NCBI GenBank assembly: GCA_951799405.1
Contig: OX637332.1
Span: forward strand, 19,101,001-19,165,000
DNA: 64,000 nt
Source of the DNA: Agapetus fuscipes
Lineage: Eukaryota; Arthropoda; Insecta; Trichoptera; Glossosomatidae
Reading direction: 5' to 3'
Positions 56,701-64,000 of the stretch are shown one piece after another (positions within the stretch are counted from its first letter, which is position 1; each line of letters starts with the position of its first letter). Both the position numbers and the translations under genes were made by a program. A model generated the notes under the pieces. It searched no databases. It was not told the DNA's origin and saw only the letters and a program-made list of their open reading frames with translations.

Positions 56701-59700
56701 GCATTTGAGTAGATGAGTGATTGTTATGCATTATCAGATGAGTCTAGAACCATTCAAACAAAATATTATGTATTTTGGACATTAGAACCGAGACTAAAAT
56801 GTTATGTAAGCAAACAAGTTTCTTATCGAAAAAACGACCATAAAAATATGGATTATGACTCTTTATTTTTGGTGCGTTGTTAATTTTACGTTTTAAAAAA
56901 TATCCTCAGGTTCGTCTGATGTAAATAAGCCTTTTCTGAACATAACAACTTGATATCAATAATTATAGTTGGTATTTGATGGTATAAAATAATTAACACC
57001 CGTATTCACAGACATAGACATAAAACCTGACAGCGCGGGTCAGCATTATAAGTATGAATAATGAAGTATGTTTGGTGATTTAAATGATAACGTCAAAATA
57101 CCTTAAAAAATAAAAATTCTGAAAGTAAAAAAGGTAGACTTTGTTTATTAATCCAAAATAATAATGTATATTCTCATTTTTTATTATTTCCACTAAAACG
57201 GGTAGCATGGAAAATCTCTAGTAGGTACTTACTTTTTACTTTAACGGATTATGAGGATAGCCTTTTGCCAATCTGAAGGTAGTTTTTCACAAAAATTATA
57301 ACCAATATTTTAGAACAGGGAAATTTTCTCATTCTATAAATGGTTTGCATGGGACTGCCCACCTTCCTGAGAAAAAAAAACCACAGATATAAAGTCTGGC
57401 TACGTCGTGGATTTAGTACCTATAAATTATATGAATAAAAAGTAGTCAGAAACGTTTTTTTAAACATTTTTTTCCATAGTAATTTTTTAACTACAATTAT
57501 TGTCGAAACTCTTATTGGTTAATGTATTTCTGATAATAATTATGGCACATTGTTTTGGTTTGCTGCATTTTGTTATGCTTTGAAAAGATTAACAGTTGAA
57601 ATTGAAAAACACGCTGCATTTCCGTTTTGTGGTTGGCTGAGCTTTGCAGTTAAGTTGTACCTATAAGGATTTCATAAAAAACTGAGCTACAATCACGAGC
57701 TGCAAGATTATGTACTTATTTTCAAAAACAAATTATATACATTCGAGTATTCGTTGTGAGCTAGATATACCAATAATCGCTGTTTTTTTTTTCAATTACT
57801 GATCACCAAAGGTCGATACAGCTTTGCAACAATTGGATCTTATTTGAGTATGAAAACACGAACAAGCTCGTGGAGGTGTCTTGAAGCATCTAAATCTAAG
57901 CTGCAAACATATGTATCATTTGAGATTCATATTAAATGCATTCCCACAAGCAGACACGCATAATTTCGCGCTCACACATGCCGCATGTGGACCTACATTA
58001 TAAAAACCCAATCTCAAATGAACATAATCCCTGCAACTCTTGCTGACCTTCCCTGAAGCAGGGGTGACATTGGCAAAGTGAACCATTTTTTTTACAGTAT
58101 CGGTGGTCAGCCGCATACCAACCTATCAGTCAAGGAATACAAGCAATTAATACATTCAAATGCATTATTAACACAAAAACAGCGCTCACAAAGTTAATGA
58201 TACGAGTAGATCATTCTTATTTTTATTCATTTATATGATTTGGAGACGAAGCATTTCAAAGATTTTTGTTCTACTCGACCATGGAGGAAGTATTAATATC
58301 CATGTACTCGACCTTATTTTTGTTGTTGTTAGTTTTCATTCCAGTCATTGATTGTAGTGTAGGTATTGTTCAATATCAAGAAGACGAGAAGTTGTACTCC
58401 TAGTTTTGAAATTGCGTAGATAGGTACGAAGGTGAATTATTGAACCCGCTTATTTTATGGCTGGTCGACAGTTGCGAAATGGAAAGTGCGATTGTACTAA
58501 CAAATGCGATACGTTAACGTGCACGATACAAAATTCGTTATGTCAGCTCTTCGCAGAGGTCAAAATGGCGCGCTTATGTATGCAATTATTCCAGTTCTCC
58601 TCTTCAAGTGTGTAAAATATTCACTTCAATTACTTCTGTGGCGTTTAGGAAAGTTACAGACTAGAACGTTTGAGAGTCACGAATGTAAAGAATCATAGAT
58701 GTACTTAATTATTTATTAACCGTACAAAATGTTGAGTATTTTTTATCCTTTAGTACTTATATTAATACTAATAAGCTTGAAAATGTTTTTATTTTTATCT
58801 AATTAAAACAATAGAATGAGTGTTCTTCTCATGATGCTTGAGTGCTTATTTTCTTATAAGCTAATGATTTATTTCATTTCAATTGCCACTATCCATGTTT
58901 ACCCAGTATTTCAGTTCTTGAAAATTAATTAGGAAAAATGATAATTCGTCTTAGACTGGACAGATTGATAATTTACTTGCAAAGGTCAGCTGGAATCAAC
59001 TTTTCTGCTAAATAAGAAAAGGAATGCGATAATTTTCCAAATTTGTTGTTTTATATATTCCTTTATTATATTATACGATCTCTGATTTTAGATACTTCTC
59101 TTATTTTTGTAATGAAAGTATAAATATTAAAAAGTATGTTTGTATGTTTTCAGGGTGGTCCCGGTGTCATTACTACCGGCAATGGATCTCCGATAGGTCT
59201 CAAGACTGCCATCCAGACTGTTGGGCCTCGCGGTCCTGCCCTCCTTCAGGACCACCAGTTCCTGGATGAGATGTCTCACTTTGACCGTGAACGCATTCCA
59301 GAGCGCGTGGTTCACGCCAAGGGTGCAGGCGCCTTTGGATACTTTGAAGTCACTCACGATATCTCTCAATACTGTGCTGCCAAGGTCTTTGATACCGTTG
59401 GCAAGAAGACCCCAATCGCTGTGAGGTTTTCCACCGTCGGAGGCGAGAGTGGATCCGCTGACACCGCAAGAGACCCCCGAGGTTTCGCCGTTAAGTTCTA
59501 TACTGAAGATGGTATTTGGGATCTTGTGGGCAACAATACCCCTATTTTCTTCATCAGAGATCCCACCCTTTTCCCCAGCTTTATTCACACTCAAAAGCGT
59601 AATCCCGCTACTCACCTAAAAGATCCTGATATGTTTTGGGACTTTTTGTCTCTGCGCCCTGAATCCATCCACCAGGTGATGTTCTTGTTCTCAGACCGTG

Positions 59701-60623
59701 GTACTCCTGATGGATACCGTCACATGAATGGGTATGGCTCACACACCTTCAAAGTGGTAAATGCCAAGGGTGTTGCGCACTACGTCAAGTTCCATTATAA
59801 GACGGACCAAAAAATTAAGAACTTGTCAGCTGCTCGTGCTGGAGAACTCACAGGCAGCGACCCAGATTACAGCATCCGGGATTTGTACAATGCGATAGAA
59901 AACAAAGATTTCCCCAGCTGGAATTTTTCTATCCAAGTCATGACTTTCGAACAGGCTGAAAAGAGTCATTTCAACCCCTTCGACTTGACGAAGGTTTGGT
60001 CTCATAAAGAATTTCCTCTTATTCCTGTCGGTCGTCTGACTCTCGATAGGAATCCCAAGAATTATTTCGCTGAAGTAGAACAGATTGCTTTCAGCCCAGC
60101 CCATTTGGTTCCTGGGATTGAACCTTCTCCCGATAAGATGTTGCAAGGGCGACTTTTCTCATACTCTGATACTCACCGTCACCGTCTGGGTGCTAATTAC
60201 CTTCAGATTCCTGTCAACTGTCCTTACCGTGTTGGAACAAAGAACTACCAACGTGATGGTCCTCAGTGCTTTACTGACAATCAGCAGGGAGCTCCCAACT
60301 ACTTCCCTAACTCATTCAGTGGACCAGTTGAGTGTCCTCGCACCCTCAGCCTGACTCCCAAGCCATTCGTCAGTGGCGATGTGGAGCGCATTGACTCTGG
60401 AAACACTGAAGACAACTTTACCCAGCCTGGAATCTTCTGGAGCTCCGTTCTTACTGAACCAGAGCGCGCTCGACTTGTCGAAAACATTGTTGATCATCTA
60501 AGAGGAGCTGCTGGTTTCCTTCAGGAAAGGGTTGTCAAGAACTTTTCCAAAGTCAACGCCGATTTCGGACGCCGACTGCGAAATGGGCTTGATCAACACA
60601 AGCGCTATCACGCGAATCTCTAA
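41659..60623 (+). CDS. Cat: Catalase (heme, small-subunit type)
   Basis: Catalase splits hydrogen peroxide to water and oxygen, usually in peroxisomes. Exons 41659-41712 and 59154-60623 join in phase 0 to encode 507 residues, the usual insect length. Catalytic histidine is at residue 72 ([16 protein letters not shown]), the catalytic asparagine at 145 ([13 protein letters not shown]), and the heme-ligand tyrosine near 355 in [37 protein letters not shown] is intact. The C terminus ends in HANL, close to the KANL peroxisomal signal of mammalian catalase. No stop or frameshift interrupts it. The first intron of 17.4 kb is filled with R220 copies, SINEs and MITEs; a large intron after a short first exon also occurs in Drosophila Cat. 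Confidence 0.97.
41713..42419. other. Start of catalase intron 1, no element recognised
   Basis: AT-rich intron with no repeat or exon identified, apart from a TTCACTGTGTGAATACACAA motif near 42337 also seen in diverged form at 23466. Confidence 0.4.
42420..42585 (+). repeat. R220 dispersed repeat, copy 13 (5'-truncated, subtype B)
   Basis: Begins GGACAGGCGGCAGGAGTAGC and carries AAGCGCGAACTTACATGTGC. Confidence 0.78.
42831..43010 (-). repeat. R220 dispersed repeat, copy 14
   Basis: Minus strand, from ATAATCTAAGTTGCAAATAT to GCCGACCTTCCCTGACAC; the 5' third is missing. Confidence 0.78.
43339..43571 (+). repeat. R220 dispersed repeat, copy 15 (subtype B)
   Basis: Starts CTTGACTAATAGG, carries GGCGGCAGGAGTTGC and ends TTAGAATGTAGAT. 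Confidence 0.8.
43602..43676 (+). repeat. R220 dispersed repeat, copy 16 (internal fragment)
   Basis: Only ACTGTAAAAAATGGTTCACT to GAGTTGCAGAGCTTAT is present. It is close to the 49191 copy in sequence. Confidence 0.8.
43680..44754. other. Catalase intron, low-complexity AT-rich DNA
   Basis: Long A/T runs and a short CTATATACCTACC-type local repeat near 43955-43995. No exon seen. Confidence 0.4.
44755..45003 (+). repeat. R220 dispersed repeat, copy 17
   Basis: Near full length, with ATGCGGTTGACCATCCATGC at the left and TTAGATTAGATAAGTTTAGAT at the right. It is arranged tail to tail with copy 18. Confidence 0.85.
45016..45200 (-). repeat. R220 dispersed repeat, copy 18
   Basis: Minus-strand copy with its microsatellite end (ATAATCTATAATC) facing that of copy 17, giving an inverted pair of about 450 bp. 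Confidence 0.82.
45983..46222. mobile_element. 240 bp MITE with GGGCCTGTTGCA ends
   Basis: Inverted termini GGGCCTGTTGCACCAAACTC and GAGGTTGTTGCAACAGGCCC extend about 26 bp. No coding. The target duplication is unclear (AT and TA flanks), so the superfamily is not assigned. Confidence 0.8.
46363..46512 (-). repeat. Diverged SINE copy
   Basis: Minus strand; GAGAACTGGGTAAACCTTGTC corresponds to the SINE body, and a decayed tRNA-like head lies near 46465-46512. Confidence 0.5.
46517..46773 (-). repeat. R220 dispersed repeat, copy 19 (full length)
   Basis: Minus strand; the right end is CATACCAACCTATAAGTCAA followed by GGAA and the left end is AATCTAAATCTAAGTTGC. Confidence 0.87.
46954..47299 (+). 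repeat. tRNA-derived SINE, full-length copy with T-rich end
   Basis: tRNA-like head (A box TAGCTCAGTTGG, B box GGTTCGAATCC), body to TAGCTTAGTTGCG, then about 19 T. The acceptor stem does not pair, so this is not a functional tRNA gene. Confidence 0.9.
47653..47983 (+). repeat. tRNA-derived SINE, full-length copy
   Basis: Same structure and orientation as the copy 700 bp upstream. The B box is altered (GGTTCAAATCC) and the body has a small AAATAAATAAA expansion. Confidence 0.9.
48048..48134 (-). CDS. Candidate terminal exon with hydrophobic tail, unidentified gene
   Basis: On the minus strand a strong acceptor (TTTCTGTCCTCACCTTCCAG) precedes 28 codons: [14 protein letters not shown], then the hydrophobic [14 protein letters not shown] and TAA. 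The stretch is GC-richer than the surrounding intron. Such an ending resembles a GPI-anchor signal or a final transmembrane helix. It would belong to a gene nested in the catalase intron on the opposite strand. I found no convincing upstream exon, and the same frame is open back to an ATG at 48164. Treat as a candidate only. Confidence 0.3.
   Translation of the reverse strand, partial: DIEAPRSSVKLGRGALFCLLLLAVLATF
48165..49190. other. Catalase intron, no supported feature
   Basis: Short open frames only. ATATCCGAAATAATTCC-like palindromic bits near 48960-49070 were noticed but not assigned. Confidence 0.35.
49191..49411 (+). repeat. R220 dispersed repeat, copy 20
   Basis: Starts at ACTGTAAAAAATGGTTCACT (5' end missing) and ends TTAGATTAGATTAGATAAGATTA. 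Confidence 0.87.
49412..52206. other. Catalase intron, mostly unannotatable
   Basis: AT-rich. It includes an (AT)n microsatellite at 50981-51008 and a GC-richer patch at 49797-49890 whose minus strand reads [20 protein letters not shown] before a stop. CAGATCGTGAAAAACC there pairs with GGAAAAAATTCACGATCT. I cannot tell an exon from a hairpin repeat. Confidence 0.35.
50981..51008. repeat. (AT)n microsatellite
   Basis: Uninterrupted alternating A and T over about 28 bp. Confidence 0.9.
52207..52457 (+). repeat. R220 dispersed repeat, copy 21 (subtype B)
   Basis: Starts CTTGACTGATAGGTTGG; has GTGGCAGGAGTTGCAAGG and AGGCGCGAACCTACATG; ends TTAGATTATAGATTATAGAT. Confidence 0.88.
52491..52742 (+). 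repeat. R220 dispersed repeat, copy 22 (subtype A)
   Basis: Starts CTTGACTTATAGGTTGG and ends in three GATTATA repeats, 34 bp after copy 21 in the same orientation. TATATTA occurs just before the left end and just after the tail, a possible 7 bp target duplication. Confidence 0.88.
52743..54230. other. Catalase intron with a possible coding-like patch
   Basis: Mostly AT-rich. At 53786-53953 the sequence is less AT-rich. From ATG at 53893 it reads [20 protein letters not shown] before a possible donor (GCAG/GTACTT). No family was recognised, so it is not called a gene. Confidence 0.3.
54235..54300 (-). repeat. R220 dispersed repeat, copy 23a (fragment)
   Basis: Minus-strand fragment with CCACAAGCAAAACGTGTAAG, head to head with the next fragment around the palindrome CATGAGTAC/GTACTCATG. 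Confidence 0.6.
54301..54436 (+). repeat. R220 dispersed repeat, copy 23b (fragment)
   Basis: Plus-strand 3' half with AAATGCAAACTTACGCGTGT and the tail TAGATTATAAATTATAG. Confidence 0.65.
54784..55005 (-). repeat. Old SINE copy
   Basis: Minus strand, diverged: ACGCAACTAAGCCTCTCATA, then GAGGGCCGGCATTACGTCAA and CAAGTGGGGGTTTCCG keep the body order. The tRNA head is lost. Confidence 0.72.
55006..57888. other. Catalase intron, nothing recognised
   Basis: 2.9 kb of AT-rich sequence with no supported exon or repeat. Confidence 0.4.
57889..58135 (-). repeat. R220 dispersed repeat, copy 24 (full length)
   Basis: Minus strand; the right end CATACCAACCTATCAGTCAA then GG is the complement of the conserved 5' end. 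The left end is ATCTAAATCTAAGCTGC. Confidence 0.87.
58136..59153. other. End of catalase intron 1
   Basis: AT-rich to the acceptor at 59151-59153. No element was recognised. Confidence 0.4.
59154..60623 (+). CDS. Cat: Catalase exon 2
   Basis: Acceptor TATGTTTTCAG then GGTGGTCCC. The remaining 489 codons run uninterrupted to TAA at 60621-60623 and hold all catalytic and heme-binding motifs. The exon is markedly more GC-rich than its surroundings. Confidence 0.98.
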   Translation, partial: GGPGVITTGNGSPIGLKTAIQTVGPRGPALLQDHQFLDEMSHFDRERIPERVVHAKGAGAFGYFEVTHDISQYCAAKVFDTVGKKTPIAVRFSTVGGESGSADTARDPRGFAVKFYTEDGIWDLVGNNTPIFFIRDPTLFPSFIHTQKRNPATHLKDPDMFWDFLSLRPESIHQVMFLFSDRGTPDGYRHMNGYGSHTFKVVNAKGVAHYVKFHYKTDQKIKNLSAARAGELTGSDPDYSIRDLYNAIENKDFPSWNFSIQVMTFEQAEKSHFNPFDLTKVWSHKEFPLIPVGRLTLDRNPKNYFAEVEQIAFSPAHLVPGIEPSPDKMLQGRLFSYSDTHRHRLGANYLQIPVNCPYRVGTKNYQRDGPQCFTDNQQGAPNYFPNSFSGPVECPRTLSLTPKPFVSGDVERIDSGNTEDNFTQPGIFWSSVLTEPERARLVENIVDHLRGAAGFLQERVVKNFSKVNADFGRRLRNGLDQHKRYHANL

Positions 60624-60727
60624 GTTGGTATACCAATTACATTTTTTTGGCTTTTAAATTTTGTTTTTTTTTTACTTTTTTGAAAAATAGATCATGATTT
60701 AAATTCTACAAAAGCATTCTTATTATT

Positions 60728-60772
60728 AATAAAAATTTGATTGATTTGTTAAATAGAGATTTATTAAATAAA
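60728..60772 (+). terminator. Cat: Catalase polyadenylation signals
   Basis: AATAAA occurs at 60728-60733 and 60767-60772, 105 and 144 bp after the stop codon. Either could be used. Confidence 0.6.
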
Positions 60773-63700
60773 GCACAAAATAATTATACTCATTGCATTC
60801 TGTTCACACATTTAAAAATATTATTTGGCTTACTCTGTATAAGTTGTAAAGGCGATCGCTGGGAAAATTTGCATGCAGAGTAAATATGTTATATTCTTTG
60901 TTATCATTTAATTTCTATTTTTATGTTTCTTATCATTTTAAAACTTTATGCTTAAATGTTAAAATGATTTGGTTGATGGGCTGATGCTTTTTTTACCTAC
61001 TCTTTGAATATAATTTAAATTGTAACTTGTTTTGATATTTTTTGTATTAAATTTTGAGAATAATACTTAAATTGTAAACACATATTTTTCTATTAAAGCA
61101 AAGAACTAAAACATACTCTTTTTCTTTTATCCAACATTGTTACTGTATAGCACTTGCGATTTGCATTGAATATGTCCATTGTTAACAATACATAATAATT
61201 TGCACGATATTTTATTGAAAAATCACTGTTTTTAGTTTTAAAAGGATATGCACAGAAAGTAGGATATCCAGTATTCACACACCTTAGCAAGAGCGTGCAT
61301 CCCATACAGGCACATGCGCTTAATAGGTAATAAGTGGGCAATATATGGTAAAAAACGCATTTGAGCTTGATATTTAGATTTCAAATTCAAAATTTAAGTT
61401 CGATTGGAGACATCGTTAGCACTTCAGTCAATTTCAAATGACTTATTTTTAAGGAACTGGGAAAGTATTTTTCTCAAATGTATTTATACCTATACTCTAT
61501 GCACGCGCCTTCACCTTAGTCTTGAATAATGATTCAATTCAGGATATTTAAATATATTTCGGAATATTTTAACTTTTAATCTTATCTTCCTGGGCAAAAA
61601 ACCCTTATAGTAAATTTTACAGGTAAGTAATTATTTTGAGGCTAGAGAAACTTTCGAATTGTTGAAAAAAAAATGGACGGTCATCCTATACTTTTACAAT
61701 ATAAAGTTGCAGAAATTATGGCATTGTCTCTGATTAAATTGAAGATACAAGGACAAACTGGTGTAGCATAACTAATGCATTGATGTGGGTCAGACAATAC
61801 AAATCCAGATTAGAGATGAAAGGCGTTAAGAAGACAGCATTGGCAGCAGTTGATCAAGGAGACCAGGAGCATCTACTAATATTAAGGAAATGAGTAGGTA
61901 CTTTACTCAAAGGATTTAGATTATAGATTTCGATCCCTTACTTACTTTTTTAAATTCCAGTGAAGAATCCAGTGATGGAGGTACCGTAATGATAATGTAT
62001 TTCCTGCATGGGATTACTTGGTTTTAAATTATATTTATTTGAGATCTAAAAAGGATTTGAATTGTAAGACTTTTGATTTCATCAAAATAGTTACAAAAAT
62101 AACTGATTCGATTTCATCATGTTCCTAAATAAAATAAAATCCATTTTTATTTTTTGAAGTAAAAAACTTTATTTGAAATCAGGTAAAATGAATAAATGTA
62201 AAAACAACTTTCTATTAAAATAATACTAAGTTAAATTTCTTGTTACATAAAATTATTAAATTATAATATTTTCGGTATTTTTATAATTTTGATGCAAGTA
62301 ACAAAGATATAAGTACATGTTACACTTCTTACTTGCTTATGCATTGCCCTATTTAAAAAATTGATGGCGTTTACTTTTAAAAGTAGTAAATGTACTTTTT
62401 TGTCATGCAAGTCTGATTTTTTTTGATAACTGTTCTTGATAATTGTTCTGAAAATCCACGATTGTAGCAGTTAGCAATCTTTTCAATACATTTTAAAACT
62501 CACTTCAAAGGTGAAATTTGACATTTTTCCAATCACAAAAAAGGTACCAACAATATTATAATGTTCAAAAATATTTTTTTACAATAGTGGGTACAACTTT
62601 GCTTTAGTAATGGTAATAGTTCTTGGTTATTTTCAGGATTTGATGGTACTTTGTATACGATTTAAGATTTTAAATAATCAAAGATCCCATAATTTTTTCA
62701 TAGGACATTTCCAGGTAAAGTTGCACCAATATTAACTTAAATGTACCAAGAGACCAAAAATCACAAAGGGTTCGATCTACGAAACCCATTTTCGTTTTAT
62801 ACTAAACTCATCTAAATATTGACTAGATGTAAAGATAATGTTGGCATTTTTGAGCTTTTATTAGAATGTTCTACTTTGGGGCTTTGTTTACAAAATTTAG
62901 TATTTTTTTGTGATGTTTGGTCAATTTATAAAGTTCTTCATAGTATGTACTATAATTAACCCTTAATAAACTAAAGTAAACAATATTTCGTACTTAAAAT
63001 TAGATAAAATGACTTTTAACACAATACTTTACTAATATAAAAATGTGCCTTCACAACAAAAACATTTTAAAATGGGGATCTTATACTTTTACTTTAAATA
63101 AAAGAACAGCTGGTTTATTCAAATAAAGTAATCAGACTAAAAAATCAAAACTTATCATTAAAAAGGGATCTATGAAAATACATTAGTCTCGCCTATTTTT
63201 TTTCAAGATATGTTATTCAATATGTGTTTTTCAGAATTTAAATCCAAATTGATCAATCATGATTTTGTGCAGAAAGGGAGTAATAAAAAAATAATGATGT
63301 ACCAGATCATTTTGACAGTCAACCTATCAAGTAAAAAAAATCCTAGCATTCCTGGATGTGATATAATATATTATTTAGTCAGACCAACCACAGAGCCACA
63401 CCAATAATTGCTTAAAAGCGACAAGGGACATAAATAGTACTCTCCTAATTGACGTGAATGATAAAGTAGGCATAGAGGTAAATGAAGCTTTTATTTTATA
63501 TGCTAGCGTTTAAGAAATAAACGGGTATAATAATGTGTTGAGTAGAATGTTGTCACATAAGTAGTTTGTCTGGTTGATGAAGGTTTACAGTTACAATCCT
63601 ACAAAGCTCCAAAAAGTCTCATCCTTTTGATCTGAGGTAGACACAAGCTCTGTCATTTTCCACGTCTGATTCGCTAGACATCACGTAAATCAAATATATT

Positions 63701-64000
63701 GTTTTGGAAAATAAGTCTGAGTTATTCTTGTCAAAATGCCGTGCAAATAAATAAGAAATACATTTTATTCCTCCCATGCGCAAAATCAAAATAAATTTTA
63801 AAAAATACCTGTGAAAGTTACAGAAACTTCAATGAGATTTTCACAACAATATGGGGATTCATAGGGATATAAATATTTTAGTGATTCACCTTAATATTTA
63901 GCACATTGATTTCTTGTAGTACAACACATATTTTCAGTACCTTAGTACTTTTACATTGATATTACATAACATTCATTCAGAGATAAAACATACATGTCAT
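60773..64000. other. Region downstream of catalase, no gene seen
   Basis: 3.2 kb of very AT-rich sequence. No exon, RNA gene or clear repeat supported; a short GATTTAGATTATAGATTTCG near 61913 resembles only the R220 tail. Confidence 0.4.

Noticed and set aside
58504..58698. 64-codon frame near the end of the catalase intron
   Set aside because: No similarity, no splice signals linking it to the catalase exon, and a normal acceptor at 59153 already gives the expected N terminus.
59127..60497. Minus-strand frames opposite catalase exon 2, including a 162-codon one
   Set aside because: Shadows of a long, GC-richer coding exon; no family resemblance.

Overview
This window is eukaryotic nuclear DNA, almost certainly from an insect or another arthropod. 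It is AT-rich, its genes have introns with GT-AG junctions, and it is packed with transposable elements. The protein-coding exons match conserved animal families. I cannot name the species. A LINE 3' tail at 40427-40506 resembles ones I know from Lepidoptera, but that is weak evidence.

Four host genes can be assembled by splicing. (1) The 3' end of a JIP3/JIP4-type scaffold gene (Drosophila sunday driver, syd) lies on the + strand. Exons at 3447-3618, 4467-4717 and 5407-5595 are followed by two alternative terminal exons, 6891-6961 and 15144-15271. Both join in frame and both end in SHLIVWQ plus a short tail. (2) A complete PQ-loop membrane protein gene (SLC66A3/PQLC3-like) lies on the - strand in four coding exons, 29555 down to 26841, 212 aa. 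(3) A complete dephospho-CoA kinase domain-containing gene (DCAKD-like) lies on the - strand in four exons, 41191 down to 38450, 235 aa. (4) A complete catalase lies on the + strand: an 18-codon first exon at 41659-41712, a 17.4 kb intron, then one long exon at 59154-60623, 507 aa in total. DCAKD and catalase are divergent; their start codons lie 467 bp apart around a TATA box.

Most of the rest is mobile or repetitive DNA. The 8.2 kb between the two syd terminal exons holds a 4.7 kb DIRS-like tyrosine-recombinase retroelement (7442-12134). It is broken by three separate internal tandem duplications and probably by a 0.7 kb insertion. A shorter deletion derivative at 19069-20943 keeps an open recombinase frame, and an old relic lies at 2165-3022 on the - strand. 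Other elements include a 705 bp foldback (12323-13027), a 59 bp perfect inverted repeat (23301-23453), a 936 bp hAT-type element with a perfect 8 bp target duplication (32230-33165) that carries a nested poly(A) LINE fragment, and a 212 bp hAT-type MITE with a perfect 8 bp duplication inside the PQLC3-like gene. Two palindromic MITEs of one family stand in tandem (21536-22115). There are tRNA-derived SINEs, Penelope-type and LINE remnants, and about 25 copies of one roughly 220-250 bp dispersed repeat (called R220 here) with an AGATTA-type microsatellite tail.

A 1.15 kb minisatellite of 15 bp units (17023-18170) starts inside an R220 copy and is free of stop codons in all six frames over long stretches. 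Its apparent ORFs are not treated as genes. I found no tRNA, rRNA or CRISPR locus that I would call functional.
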